Shown here: one piece after another, positions 23,149 to 31,551 of the stretch
Layout of the letters: each line of letters begins with the position of its first letter
Numbering within the stretch: the first letter of the stretch is position 1
Notes under the pieces: generated by a model
What the model saw: only the letters and a program-made list of their open reading frames with translations
Databases searched by the model: none
What the model was told of the DNA's origin: nothing
Source: Desulfomonile tiedjei
GTDB lineage: Bacteria > Desulfobacterota > Desulfomonilia > Desulfomonilales > Desulfomonilaceae
Direction of reading: 5' to 3'
DNA length: 34,050 bases
Assembly (NCBI GenBank): GCA_020722215.1
Contig: DYLG01000011.1
Span: 1 to 34,050 of the forward strand
Translations under genes and position numbers: made by a program

Positions 23149-24446
23149 GCGTCGGAATGATCGGTTTTCTGGTGATCTGTCTGCTCTTCGTGTTCTTCTT
23201 CATGGGCATGGAAATCGGCTTTGCCATGGCCTTGGCCGGATTCATCGGATTCGCGGCCATCGTAAACGTGGACGCCGCGCTCAATCTGGCGGCGAAGGAC
23301 ATTTTCAGCGTTTTGTCGTCGTATGGCTTCACGGTCATACCGATGTTTGTTCTCATGGGGCAGATCGGTGCAAGCGGCGGCGTCGCGCGCAATCTGTATG
23401 ATAGCGGGTACAAGTTCATCGGCCACTTGCCGGGTGGATTGGCCATGGGCACAGTCGTTGCCGCGACTGTGTTCAAGGCGATTTGCGGTTCTTCTCCCGC
23501 GACTGCGGCCACGTTCGCGACCATCGCCGTCCCGGAGATGGACCGGTACGGGTACGACAGGCGCCTGTCCTGCGGCACCGTGGCCACGGTGGGGACATTG
23601 GGGATTCTGATTCCTCCGAGCGTAGTGCTCATCGTGTACGGAATTCTCACTGAAACGTCCATCGGCAAGCTGTTCCTTGCCGGCATCATACCGGGCTTGA
23701 TTGTGGCCTTCTCCTTCATCGTGACCCTGGTCGGGTGGAGCATCATCAATCCGAATCTCGGCCCCAAAGGGGAGAAATCCACCTGGGCGGAACGCTTCGC
23801 GTCGCTTCCGCCGGTTATCCTGGTGCTGGCAATATTCCTGCTCGTGGTGGGCGGGCTCATGTGGGGCTATTTCACACCCACCGAGGCGGGAAGCGTCGGA
23901 ACCTTTGCAGTCCTCGTGCTGACCCTAGCCAAGCGCGACATGGACCTCAAGCGGTTCATCCGGGCGATCATGGATACACTCCGGATCGGCTGCATGGTGA
24001 TCATGTTGATTGCCGGGGCAACGATCCTTGGGCATTTCTTTGCCGTTACGAGAACGCCGTACCTTGTGGCCGAGTGGCTGGAAGCGCTTAACCTCCATCG
24101 CGACGTGATTATTCTCATCATCATGGTCGTGTACCTCATAGGCGGGTCGTTTATCGAGGATCTTGCGTTCCTTATTCTGGCGACGCCCATTTTTCTGCCT
24201 CTGGTGGTGAAACTGGGCTATGATCCCATCTGGTTCGGGGTGATGGTATGCGTGATCACCATGATCGGCGTGATTCTTCCGCCCATGGCCATCAACGCCT
24301 TCGTGGTATCCGGAGTCACCAAGGAACCGATTCAGACAATCTATCGCGGAATCTATCCGTACATCATCGGGATGACAGTCTGTTTGCTGATACTCCTGTT
24401 CTTCCCGCAGATCTCGCTGTGGCTCCCCAACGTGTTCATCGGGTGA
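23145..24446 (+). CDS. dctM: TRAP transporter large membrane subunit, DctM type
   Basis: A 433-aa polytopic protein with about 11-12 hydrophobic helices. Diagnostic DctM segments include GLAMGTVVAATVFKAICGSSPATAATFATIAVPEM (about 98-132), GTLGILIPPSVVLIVYGILTE (about 149-169) and the second repeat PPMAINAFVVSGV (about 382-394). The start is GTG at 23145, overlapping the dctQ TGA by four bases, with AAGGGA upstream. The frame is open as far back as 22590 but that portion overlaps dctQ and is not coding. This subunit carries the sodium-coupled transport path. Confidence 0.93.
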   Translation: MSVGMIGFLVICLLFVFFFMGMEIGFAMALAGFIGFAAIVNVDAALNLAAKDIFSVLSSYGFTVIPMFVLMGQIGASGGVARNLYDSGYKFIGHLPGGLAMGTVVAATVFKAICGSSPATAATFATIAVPEMDRYGYDRRLSCGTVATVGTLGILIPPSVVLIVYGILTETSIGKLFLAGIIPGLIVAFSFIVTLVGWSIINPNLGPKGEKSTWAERFASLPPVILVLAIFLLVVGGLMWGYFTPTEAGSVGTFAVLVLTLAKRDMDLKRFIRAIMDTLRIGCMVIMLIAGATILGHFFAVTRTPYLVAEWLEALNLHRDVIILIIMVVYLIGGSFIEDLAFLILATPIFLPLVVKLGYDPIWFGVMVCVITMIGVILPPMAINAFVVSGVTKEPIQTIYRGIYPYIIGMTVCLLILLFFPQISLWLPNVFIG

Positions 24447-24556
24447 GTTCCGGGCCATTGAAGGGGGGCGGCAGTCAGCTCCCCCAGACCGAAGTCAGAT
24501 TTTGCCCCCCGTAACGGAGCGGCCAGGCTCTCTGCCCCTGATCTCACTTGTCGTCC

Positions 24557-24580
24557 GGGAGACTGAAGGGTCAGTCTCCC
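24557..24580. terminator. Perfect hairpin between convergent dctM and the PP2C gene
   Basis: GGGAGACTGA, loop AGGG, TCAGTCTCCC. Ten perfect pairs in a 180-base convergent intergenic region; probably a bidirectional transcript end, although a T-tract is lacking. Confidence 0.55.
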
Positions 24581-24627
24581 CTGTCCTCCACCATTCCCTC
24601 AAGACAGCGCGGCCCGACAAACCCTGC

Positions 24628-25761
24628 CTATTCAATCGACACCACGAGCAGGCTCACGTCATCGTCGAATGCTTCTCGTGCCTGGAAGCTCCGAATGCCC
24701 GATACGATCGCGTCAAGGATCACTTGGGGATCAGCGGATATGTTCTCCACAAAGAGGCGTTTGAGGCGGTCCGTTCCGTACAGGTCGGCGTATTCGGAGC
24801 GGTGTGCTTCCGTTGCCCCGTCCGTGTACAGGAGGATCTTGTCTCCGGGCTTGAGTTGTTCAGCACCTTCCTCGAATTTCATTCCTGCGAACGCCCCTAA
24901 GAGAGTTCCGCCAAGGGAGAGTTCCGCTACCTGGCCCGTATCCCGTCGGTAGAGAAAAGGTCTTGGATGCCCTGCGTTGCAGTAAACCAGCTCCAGTGAT
25001 TGCATGTCGATGAAGCCGCAGAATACGGTAAGGAAGTCCGTATCGGGTATGAGTTGAAACATCTCTTCGCTTATTTGGGAAAGCAGAACCGAGGGAGAAG
25101 CCCCGGACGCGGCTCTTGTCCGAAACGCCATTTTGAACATGGCCCCGATGATGGCCGAGCGAACACCGTGGCCCGAGACATCTACTTGCACGAATCCGAC
25201 CCTGTTTCCCGGAATCTCCACGAGGTCATAGAAGTCACCGCTCGCGGTTGAGGATGGGATGTACATCACCGAAAAGTTTACCCTCTCGTCCCGCGGAAAC
25301 TCCTGAGGCAGAAGAGACCGCTGAAGCTGGGATGCCATCTCCATTTCCTGGGCCATGACACGGTGGGCCCCTTCCAACTCCTTTCGAGCGGTGAACAAGG
25401 CTAGATGGTTCTTCACCTTGATCGACAACTCGGTTCGATCGTACGGCTTGATCAAGTAGTCCACAGCCCCTGCCTCAAGTCCTTTATCGCGGCTTTCGGT
25501 ATCCGCCCTGGCCGTAAGAAAAATCACCGGAACCGCGTGGTCTATAATACCGGCTCTGAGCTGTTCCAGCGTCTGAAAACCATCCATTCCCGGCATCTCT
25601 ATGTCCAGCAGCACCATATCGGGGTTCTGTGCTGCGGCGATGGAGAGAGCCTCGTCACCCGACGCTGCGGTCATGACGCGGTATTGCCGTCTCAGCATGA
25701 TCTCCAGCAGCCTTCGGCTTGCCGGATCGTCTTCGACTACGAGGATCTTAGATTGGCTCAT
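24628..25761 (-). CDS. Response regulator with PP2C/SpoIIE-type phosphatase output
   Basis: A 377-aa soluble signalling protein. Residues 1-120 are a receiver domain: acidic pocket E10/D11/D12, phospho-acceptor D53 (LLDIEMPGMDG), T83 and K105 (LIKPYD). A coiled linker (about 122-150) leads to QLQRSLLP, the usual start of RsbU/SpoIIE-type phosphatases. Phosphatase motifs follow: SGDFYDL (metal-binding Asp), VDVSGHGVRSA, YCNAGHPRP, LLYTDGATEA and the terminal DDDVSLLVV. All metal ligands appear present, so it should dephosphorylate an anti-sigma-factor antagonist when phosphorylated by a partner kinase. No anti-sigma pair lies nearby. A ribosome site is not obvious. It is convergent with the TRAP operon. 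Confidence 0.93.
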   Translation of the reverse strand: MSQSKILVVEDDPASRRLLEIMLRRQYRVMTAASGDEALSIAAAQNPDMVLLDIEMPGMDGFQTLEQLRAGIIDHAVPVIFLTARADTESRDKGLEAGAVDYLIKPYDRTELSIKVKNHLALFTARKELEGAHRVMAQEMEMASQLQRSLLPQEFPRDERVNFSVMYIPSSTASGDFYDLVEIPGNRVGFVQVDVSGHGVRSAIIGAMFKMAFRTRAASGASPSVLLSQISEEMFQLIPDTDFLTVFCGFIDMQSLELVYCNAGHPRPFLYRRDTGQVAELSLGGTLLGAFAGMKFEEGAEQLKPGDKILLYTDGATEAHRSEYADLYGTDRLKRLFVENISADPQVILDAIVSGIRSFQAREAFDDDVSLLVVSIE

Positions 25762-25848
25762 TCGTCATACCAACTCTTGTTCACAAATATGCAGCACAGA
25801 CATTTGACCACAAGACCATCGAAGATTTCCACTCTTTTCCTGGGCCGC

Positions 25849-26889
25849 TCACGGTCTGATTGCTTCGTTTGCCGGAGAGGATTTGTCAGCCATTTCCGAA
25901 GACCCGTCAGACTCTTTGAGCAGGTCGGACACAAACCCGACCACATCCTCAACGACGCAAACGTCGGCCATGTTGAAGATGGCGGCATTCGGGTCCGTGT
26001 TCACTGCAACGATGAACTTGGACCCGCGCATCCCGGCAAGATGCTGAGGAGCGCCGGAGATGCCGCATGCAAAATACAGGTCAGGAGTTACTGTAGCGCC
26101 CGTCTGACCAACTTGTTGGCTGTAATCCAGCCACCCAATATCACACAGAGGCCGCGACGCACCCACCGCAACCCTGGGGAACATACGTGCCAGCCGCCGC
26201 ACGATTTCCAGGTTCTCCTTCTTGCCGATGCCCCTGCCGACAGAGACTATGACCCGTGCTTCGGCAAGGGCGGAACCCCCGGATTGCATTCTCTTCAGGC
26301 CTATGGATCTGGTGAGCGACGACCCTCGGTCCATGATCTTGAGACTTATTGATCCCGGTTTGACGCTACCCGCGGACATCGGTCTGAACGCGCCAGGCTG
26401 TACGATCAGCACGGTGGTTCGGGCCGCAGAAGCAAGGTTCGCATGGATCTTCCCGCCATGGATGGCTCTGGAGAAAACCACTTGTCCGCTCTTATCCTCG
26501 ATGCGTTCAACTCCGCTTATGCAGCATGCCCGAAGCCGAACAGCCAGGCTCGGGCCGAAGTCAAGACCCTGGCTAGTGCCGGCAATACAAACGTATCCCG
26601 GATCGAGTGGTGGCAACTCCTCACTCACGACGTCCCTGAAGATCTCTCCGCTGTAATTTTCCAGGCCGGGGATCTGCAATCCCAGCACGTCGATCCCGGT
26701 CGCTGCGGCGATCTCGCCGGCCGCCTGCTGGACATGCTCACCCAGGACCACTGCAATGAGGGAACCGTTGCTCAGTCTCTGAAGCTCGTGGGCGAACGCG
26801 GCAATCTCGTACGTGACCGGGCTGACTTTCCCGTTTGCATGCTCACATATCAGTACTATGGACTTCTCCATGAGTTTCTCACGCGCCAC
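25849..26889 (-). CDS. etfA: Electron-transfer flavoprotein alpha subunit
   Basis: A 346-aa EtfA. Residues 8-190 are the N-terminal domain. The FAD-binding C-terminal domain carries VSVGRGIG (216-222), SRPLCDIGW (245-253), GQTGATV (261-267), CGISGAPQH (275-283) and NTDPNAAIF (297-305), all expected for FAD binding. A polar tail of about 20 residues after 326 is longer than usual. GTG at 26889 is taken as start; the ATG six codons later is equally likely. It lies seven bases after etfB. The pair passes electrons from acyl-CoA dehydrogenases to the membrane quinone pool; the dehydrogenase gene across the divergent promoter region is the obvious donor. Confidence 0.94.
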   Translation of the reverse strand: MAREKLMEKSIVLICEHANGKVSPVTYEIAAFAHELQRLSNGSLIAVVLGEHVQQAAGEIAAATGIDVLGLQIPGLENYSGEIFRDVVSEELPPLDPGYVCIAGTSQGLDFGPSLAVRLRACCISGVERIEDKSGQVVFSRAIHGGKIHANLASAARTTVLIVQPGAFRPMSAGSVKPGSISLKIMDRGSSLTRSIGLKRMQSGGSALAEARVIVSVGRGIGKKENLEIVRRLARMFPRVAVGASRPLCDIGWLDYSQQVGQTGATVTPDLYFACGISGAPQHLAGMRGSKFIVAVNTDPNAAIFNMADVCVVEDVVGFVSDLLKESDGSSEMADKSSPANEAIRP

Positions 26890-26895
26890 GAGTCC

Positions 26896-27675
26896 TCAGA
26901 CCAACAGGGACTTTTCTCTGAGGATTTGCAGAAGCTTCACGGCCTTCTCCTGTCGAGAGCCTTCCAGCACGATACCTGACCCAATCTTGCCGGGGTATCC
27001 CAGCCCAACGAGAACCTCTGTGTGCTCAGGTCCGGGAATCGATGCGGAGTCTATGGTTTCAAGCGTCTGGCGGCTTGCTCTCATCATGTTTGAAAGCGTC
27101 GGATAGCGAGGCTTGTTGATACCGCTCTGAACCGTGAGGAGCGCGGGCAGTCTCAATTCCAGGCAGTCCCTGAGTCCTCCTTCGATCTCTCTTTCAACGT
27201 ACACAACCTGACGGGAAACGTCGAGCCTAACAAGCACGCACGAAGTGGCATACGGTAAGGCCAGCAACTCCGCAACCGTAGGCCCTGTAAGGCAATTCAT
27301 CATGTCTTCGGACATGACTCCCGTCAAGATAAGATCGTATCCTCGATCCATAGCGAAGGAAGCAATGCGGGAAGCCGTCGCCCAAGGGCTCACGTATTCA
27401 TCGTCATCGGCGATGATGTGGATGCCGTTGTCAGCGCCCATGCCAAGGGCTCTCTTGATCAGAGGCGCCCATTCGCTAGGTCCGACGCAGACCACGTCCA
27501 CGACGGTTTCAGGAAGGCTGTCCTTAACTGAGAGGGCCGCTTCCAAAGCATGTTCGTCGTACTTATTCATTCGGGAAGGCGCGGAGGGGTCCACAATCAC
27601 CCGCTCTCCGGATTGGTCAATGCTTACGTGAGCTTGCGTGTCCCGCACCTGCTTTGCGCAGACCAGTATTCTCAT
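26896..27675 (-). CDS. etfB: Electron-transfer flavoprotein beta subunit
   Basis: A 259-aa EtfB, normal length, first gene of etfBA. It starts MRILVCAKQVRDT, typical of the family, and shows NKYDEHALEAAL (about 37-48) and LILTGVMSEDMMNCLTGPTVAELL. The latter replaces the usual QAIDGDTGQ nucleotide-binding loop with SEDMMNCLTGP, a variant I associate with anaerobe FixA/EtfB groups. The C-terminal recognition region is present. No strong ribosome site is seen (AAGGAG lies about 13 bases upstream). It is transcribed divergently from the histidine phosphatase/dehydrogenase/kinase genes, consistent with one shared pathway. Confidence 0.94.
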   Translation of the reverse strand: MRILVCAKQVRDTQAHVSIDQSGERVIVDPSAPSRMNKYDEHALEAALSVKDSLPETVVDVVCVGPSEWAPLIKRALGMGADNGIHIIADDDEYVSPWATASRIASFAMDRGYDLILTGVMSEDMMNCLTGPTVAELLALPYATSCVLVRLDVSRQVVYVEREIEGGLRDCLELRLPALLTVQSGINKPRYPTLSNMMRASRQTLETIDSASIPGPEHTEVLVGLGYPGKIGSGIVLEGSRQEKAVKLLQILREKSLLV

Positions 27676-27693
27676 TGGGTTGCGTGCTTCTCC

Positions 27694-27722
27694 TTGACAC
27701 AGTTGCCGCAGGATTGTACTTC
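27694..27722 (+). promoter_or_regulatory. Candidate promoter of the phosphatase-dehydrogenase-kinase genes
   Basis: A consensus TTGACA (27694-27699), 17-base spacer and a poor TACTTC -10 (27717-27722), in the 117-base divergent gap with etfB. The weak -10 could imply activation by a regulator. Confidence 0.35.
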
Positions 27723-27792
27723 ATGAGGCGATATTTGCAATATCCGGCGAGGATTCCTCAACCGGTTTGGAACTTGGCAAGACAGGCGCCCT

Positions 27793-28500
27793 ATGACGCT
27801 TCTATACTTCATAAGACATGGCCAGGCCTCGCTGGCAAGCGATAACTACGACGAACTCTCCGAAATCGGGATCCGGCAGGCGGAGATTATGGGGGATTTC
27901 CTTGCACAACTGGGAATGCGATTCGACGCATTGTATTGCGGATACATGAGCCGGCAGACAGACACCGCGCGTGTGGTTCTTTCCAGAATGTTCGACGACG
28001 CAGCCGCACCCGGTATGCAGTCCGCTCCCGAATTCGACGAATACGATGCCCACGGGATCCTCAGGTCGCAATTGGCAGACGTCGTGAAAGAGGATCCGAC
28101 TCTTGGCCCGGACGTGCCAAAGGTTTTCACTGACGGAAAATCGCTGGAGCGGGTGTTTCTTGCAGCCATGCTGCGATGGACGTCGGGCCGTTTCAAGGCA
28201 CCGGGCATGGAAACGTGGGAGGAGTTCAATGATCGAGTGAGAAGAGGCATCTTCAGGATAGCGGCAGAAAACCCGCGCGGGAGAACCGTCGCGGTGTTCA
28301 CCTCCGGCGGCGCGATCTCGTCCGCGATGCAGATTGCCCTCGGGTTATCCGACGAGACTGTCATGAGATTAGTTCTCCGGATTCGCAATGCCTCCATATC
28401 CGTGTTCCAGTACGACGGCCGGCGCCTGAGTCTGCTGTCGTTCAATTCGGTTGCGCACTTGGAACTCCGGAACAATCCGGAACTGATAACGTTCCGGTGA
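27793..28500 (+). CDS. Histidine phosphatase superfamily protein, branch 1
   Basis: A 235-aa phosphatase. The nucleophile motif is FIRHGQAS with R8-H9-G10; YMSRQTDTA (51-59) supplies the second Arg (R54) and E83 is a candidate acid. The region that normally carries the second His (HGG) reads FTSGGAISS with Ser171, a variant that recurs in a subgroup of these phosphatases. The substrate is unknown. The stop overlaps the upstream region of the acyl-CoA dehydrogenase, and the gene set suggests action on a phosphorylated acyl-CoA or hydroxyacid intermediate made by the kinase encoded two genes on. A weak AGG precedes the ATG. Confidence 0.87.
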   Translation: MTLLYFIRHGQASLASDNYDELSEIGIRQAEIMGDFLAQLGMRFDALYCGYMSRQTDTARVVLSRMFDDAAAPGMQSAPEFDEYDAHGILRSQLADVVKEDPTLGPDVPKVFTDGKSLERVFLAAMLRWTSGRFKAPGMETWEEFNDRVRRGIFRIAAENPRGRTVAVFTSGGAISSAMQIALGLSDETVMRLVLRIRNASISVFQYDGRRLSLLSFNSVAHLELRNNPELITFR

Positions 28501-28526
28501 ATCGCGCAACCGGAGAAGGAGCTGCA

Positions 28527-29732
28527 ATGGACTTCACCGTATCGGAAAAGATGCAGACCATCATCGAGATGATTGACGAGTTTGTGGACAAGGAACTAAT
28601 CCCCATGGAGCCTGCGTTTCTGCGCAAACCTTTCCGAAAGATGGTCGCGGAACTCGAAGAGAAGCGAAGAATCGTCCGTCAGATGGAGCTTTGGGCTCCA
28701 CCTCATCCCACGGAATATGGCGGCATGGGGCTGGACCTTGTTGAGTTTGCCCTTGTTTCCGAGGCGCTCGGAAGATCGCCACTTGGCCATTACGTCTTCG
28801 GATGTCAGGCTCCGGACGCTGGGAATATCGAAATACTCAATCTGTACGGAACGCCCGAACAGAAACACAAATACCTGGGACCGCTTGTCTCGGGGCGTAT
28901 CAGGAGCTGCTTCTCCATGACCGAAGTGGAAATGCCCGGTTCAAACCCGGTGATGCTTGAAACCACGGCAGTGAAGGACGGGGACCATTATGTGATCAAC
29001 GGGCAGAAATGGTACACCACGGGTGCTGATGGGGCTGAGTTCGCCATTGTCATGGCTGTAACCAATCCGGACGCTCCTCCGTACCTCAGGGCGAGCATGC
29101 TCATTGTGCCGGCGGACACTCGCGGGTTCAACCTGGTGCGTAATATTCCCGTGATGGGCCACGAAGGAGACGACTGGGCAAGCCACGCCGAGATTCTCTA
29201 TCAATCGTGCAAGGTCCCCAAAGAGAATCTCCTCGGACCCGAAGGCCACGGGTTTGTCATCGCTCAGGAACGCCTCGGACCAGGCCGAATCCACCACTGC
29301 ATGAGATGGATCGGAATATGCAATCGCGCGTTTGCCCTGATGTGCTCGCGATCTCGCAATCGGGTCATCGCTCCGGACAGAACACTGTCCGGCAAACAGA
29401 TCGTCCAGCAGTGGATCGCGGAATGTGCGGCCGACATTCAGGCCGCTCGACTCATGGTTCTCCATGCGGCATGGAAAATGCAAACCCTTGGTGTGAAGGA
29501 GGCGAGGGAAGAGATCTCTCTCATCAAGTTCTTTGTGGCCAACGTCCTGCAGAAGGTGGTCGATCGCGCGTTGCAGGTGCACGGCGGCCTAGGCATGACC
29601 GACGATACGATTCTGGCGTTCTTTTACCGTTTCGAGCGAGCCGCCAGGATCTACGACGGAGTCGACGAAGTGCACAAGGTGACAGTGGCAAAGAAAATCT
29701 TGCAGGACTACGCGGGCAAAAGGGTCAGGTGA
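28527..29732 (+). CDS. Acyl-CoA dehydrogenase of the ACAD10/11 (LvaC-like) group
   Basis: A 401-aa flavoprotein dehydrogenase. ATG at 28527 is chosen because AAGGAG sits five bases upstream; a GTG at 28497 would add ten residues. FAD/substrate motifs: CFSMTEVEMPGSNP (128-141), WYTTGADGAEF (162-172), QVHGGLGMTDD (350-360) and RIYDGVDEVHK (374-384). The last places Asp in DG-x-DEVH, characteristic of the ACAD10/11-like group and not of ordinary short-chain enzymes. In Pseudomonas putida LvaC, a member of this group, works together with the APH-like kinase LvaA on 4-hydroxyacyl-CoA. An APH-family kinase gene follows 54 bases downstream. Electrons should go to the adjacent EtfBA. Confidence 0.92.
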   Translation: MDFTVSEKMQTIIEMIDEFVDKELIPMEPAFLRKPFRKMVAELEEKRRIVRQMELWAPPHPTEYGGMGLDLVEFALVSEALGRSPLGHYVFGCQAPDAGNIEILNLYGTPEQKHKYLGPLVSGRIRSCFSMTEVEMPGSNPVMLETTAVKDGDHYVINGQKWYTTGADGAEFAIVMAVTNPDAPPYLRASMLIVPADTRGFNLVRNIPVMGHEGDDWASHAEILYQSCKVPKENLLGPEGHGFVIAQERLGPGRIHHCMRWIGICNRAFALMCSRSRNRVIAPDRTLSGKQIVQQWIAECAADIQAARLMVLHAAWKMQTLGVKEAREEISLIKFFVANVLQKVVDRALQVHGGLGMTDDTILAFFYRFERAARIYDGVDEVHKVTVAKKILQDYAGKRVR

Positions 29733-29786
29733 CAAAGGTTCGATGATGCCAACGAATGCGCCTTCAAGATCGTCGAGGGAAGTCAA

Positions 29787-30854
29787 ATGGATCTGACAGA
29801 CCGGCCAACCGCGATAAGATCCGGGGAAACCTTGGACAAGACGCTAATCGAGGCGTTTCTCAAGGACTCCATTCCCGGCCTGTCTGGCGATGTGGAAATC
29901 CTCCAGTTTCCAAGCGGTTACTCAAATCTCACTTACCTCATCACAGTGGGCGAGACTGAGTTGGTGCTCAGACGACCGCCCTTCGGAACGAAAGCCAAGA
30001 CAGCCCATGACATGCAACGTGAGTACAAGATGCTCAAGGCTTTGCGTCCCGCGTTTCCGTACTGCCCCGAACCTCTTGCGTACACCGAGGACGGATCCGT
30101 CATCGGCGCTCCCTTCTACGTCATGGAACGGCTCAAAGGCATCATTCTCAGAAAAGAGCTTCCGAAAACTCTCTCATTCCCGCCGGACGAGGCGAGGCGA
30201 CTTTGCGAGAAGTTCCTCGACGTGCTTCTGGAACTTCACTCACTGGATTACGAGGCTTTGGGCCTTGGCGACTTCGCCAAGCCGGAAGGGTACGTGGAAC
30301 GCCAAGTGGTCGGATGGACCAAGAGATATCGGGCGGCACGCACCGAGGATGCGCCGGATTGCGAGGAAGTAATGGCGTGGCTGGCCGAGAAGATGCCTGC
30401 GGACTCGCCGAGGCCGGCGATCATTCACAATGATTACCGTCTGGACAACGTGGTGCTGGACCCGAACAACCCGCTGAACGTAATCGGCGTGCTTGATTGG
30501 GAGATGGCGACGATTGGCGACCCGCTCATGGACCTGGGCAACTCCATGAGCTACTGGGTGCAGGCCGACGACCCGCCGGAGATGGAGATGGTGAGACTCA
30601 TGCCCACGAACATGAAAGGAGCGCTCACCAGGACGGAAATGGTGAAGCGCTATGAGGAGAAGTCGGGACTACCTGTAGCCGACTTCGACTTCTATTATTG
30701 TTTCGGGCTTTTTCGGCTGGCCGTGATCGCTCAGCAGATCTACTACAGGTACTTTCACGGCCAAACCAAGGATGAGCGCTTCAAGCCGCTTGTCCTGGCA
30801 GTTCGAGTCCTGGATAAGGCAGCAAGAGGCGTGATAGCCGCGTCTGACCTGTAG
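29787..30854 (+). CDS. APH-family kinase of the ACAD10/11 N-domain (LvaA-like) group
   Basis: A 355-aa aminoglycoside-phosphotransferase-fold kinase. Motifs: FPSGYSNLTYLI (glycine-rich nucleotide loop, 41-52), LVLRRPP (59-65), the catalytic loop IIHNDYRLDN (H214, D216, N221) and VLDWEMATIGDP (metal-binding D237). LRRPP and GYSNLTY are typical of the kinase half of mitochondrial ACAD10/11 and of bacterial LvaA, which phosphorylates the hydroxyl of 4-hydroxyacyl-CoA before elimination by the partner dehydrogenase. Antibiotic resistance is therefore unlikely. GAGGGA is upstream of the ATG. It ends with TAG. No LvaB-like small protein is visible, so the substrate may differ. Confidence 0.9.
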   Translation: MDLTDRPTAIRSGETLDKTLIEAFLKDSIPGLSGDVEILQFPSGYSNLTYLITVGETELVLRRPPFGTKAKTAHDMQREYKMLKALRPAFPYCPEPLAYTEDGSVIGAPFYVMERLKGIILRKELPKTLSFPPDEARRLCEKFLDVLLELHSLDYEALGLGDFAKPEGYVERQVVGWTKRYRAARTEDAPDCEEVMAWLAEKMPADSPRPAIIHNDYRLDNVVLDPNNPLNVIGVLDWEMATIGDPLMDLGNSMSYWVQADDPPEMEMVRLMPTNMKGALTRTEMVKRYEEKSGLPVADFDFYYCFGLFRLAVIAQQIYYRYFHGQTKDERFKPLVLAVRVLDKAARGVIAASDL

Positions 30855-30927
30855 GAGGATTCTGAAAAGCTATCTTGATCGAAACAACACCCTGCGAAAG
30901 AGACCGCTACAAAACAGGAGACATGTG

Positions 30928-31195
30928 CTACAGTGCCGGCAGTGCCGCTCCGGACAACTTCCCGGCGGCTGCGTCAAGCCATGATAGTTCCAGGCTCCAC
31001 GACGAAAACATGGATTGAGGTTCATTCCGCAAACGGTCCGCCGCCATAGCCCAATACTTCTCATCTATTTCCAGCCCGATGCTGTTCCTCTCGCACCTAA
31101 TGGCTGCCAGGGACGTGGTACCTGTCCCGCAAAAGGGGTCCAATACAGTGTCATGCCAGAAGCAAAACATCCTCACGAGGCGGTAAGCCAGTTCC
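30928..31195 (-). pseudogene. C-terminal fragment of an N4/N6 DNA methyltransferase
   Basis: On the minus strand, LAYRLVRMFCFWHDTVLDPF then CGTGTTSLAAIRC and GLEIDEKYWAMA give motif X-like sequence, the FxGxG SAM site (DPFCGTG, near 31140-31120) and the acidic motif II. In this methyltransferase class the catalytic DPPY/SPPY part lies before this region, and it is missing. Upstream sequence is instead a restriction endonuclease fragment, joined near 31195. About 75 residues of recognisable methyltransferase remain, followed by an unrelated tail. Confidence 0.8.
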
Positions 31196-31551
31196 AAACG
31201 ACGGACCAACTTGGGATTTCGCTTCTAATGCCGCGATAAGTAGTCCGTCTTTGACAACCAGCAAGTCCCATTCCTTTGTAGGCCGAAAAAAGCCTGGTAA
31301 TTGGAGCGTAGCCTTCTGAAAAAAATGTCCGAATCGGGTATACCCTGCTCTGCTATGAGGTCCGCGAAGAGCTTTATGAAACCGTCCATCTGTTTTCCGC
31401 CCGTAACCTTTCCCCGGCTGCCCTGGTCGCGTGCCCCTCTCTTATCTTGCTGAGCCGCTTGAGCGGCGCGAGTAGTCCAGAAGTGAGATACGGCCTCTCC
31501 AACACGCGCATCAAGGTTGCGAAGAACCCGGTTTCTTGATCTACCGGCCAC
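31195..31551 (-). pseudogene. Truncated, frameshifted PaeR7I/XhoI-type restriction endonuclease
   Basis: From a GTG at 31551 the frame gives VGEAVSHFWTTRAAQAAQQ, GKVTGGKQMDGFIKLFADLI and IPDSDIFF, closely resembling PaeR7I-like nucleases (CTCGAG cutters). At a seven-T run (31319-31325) the frame shifts: the correct continuation, LPGFFRPTKEWDLLVVKDGL and then IAALEAKSQVGPSFG, is in the next frame. Eight Ts would restore it. The D...ExK catalytic pair is in that part. After SFG the sequence changes abruptly to the methyltransferase tail, so the C-terminal third is deleted. Confidence 0.82.

Noticed and set aside
29787-30854. Aminoglycoside resistance gene
   Set aside because: The APH fold is shared, but motifs and the adjacent dehydrogenase point to the ACAD10/11-LvaA metabolic kinase group.
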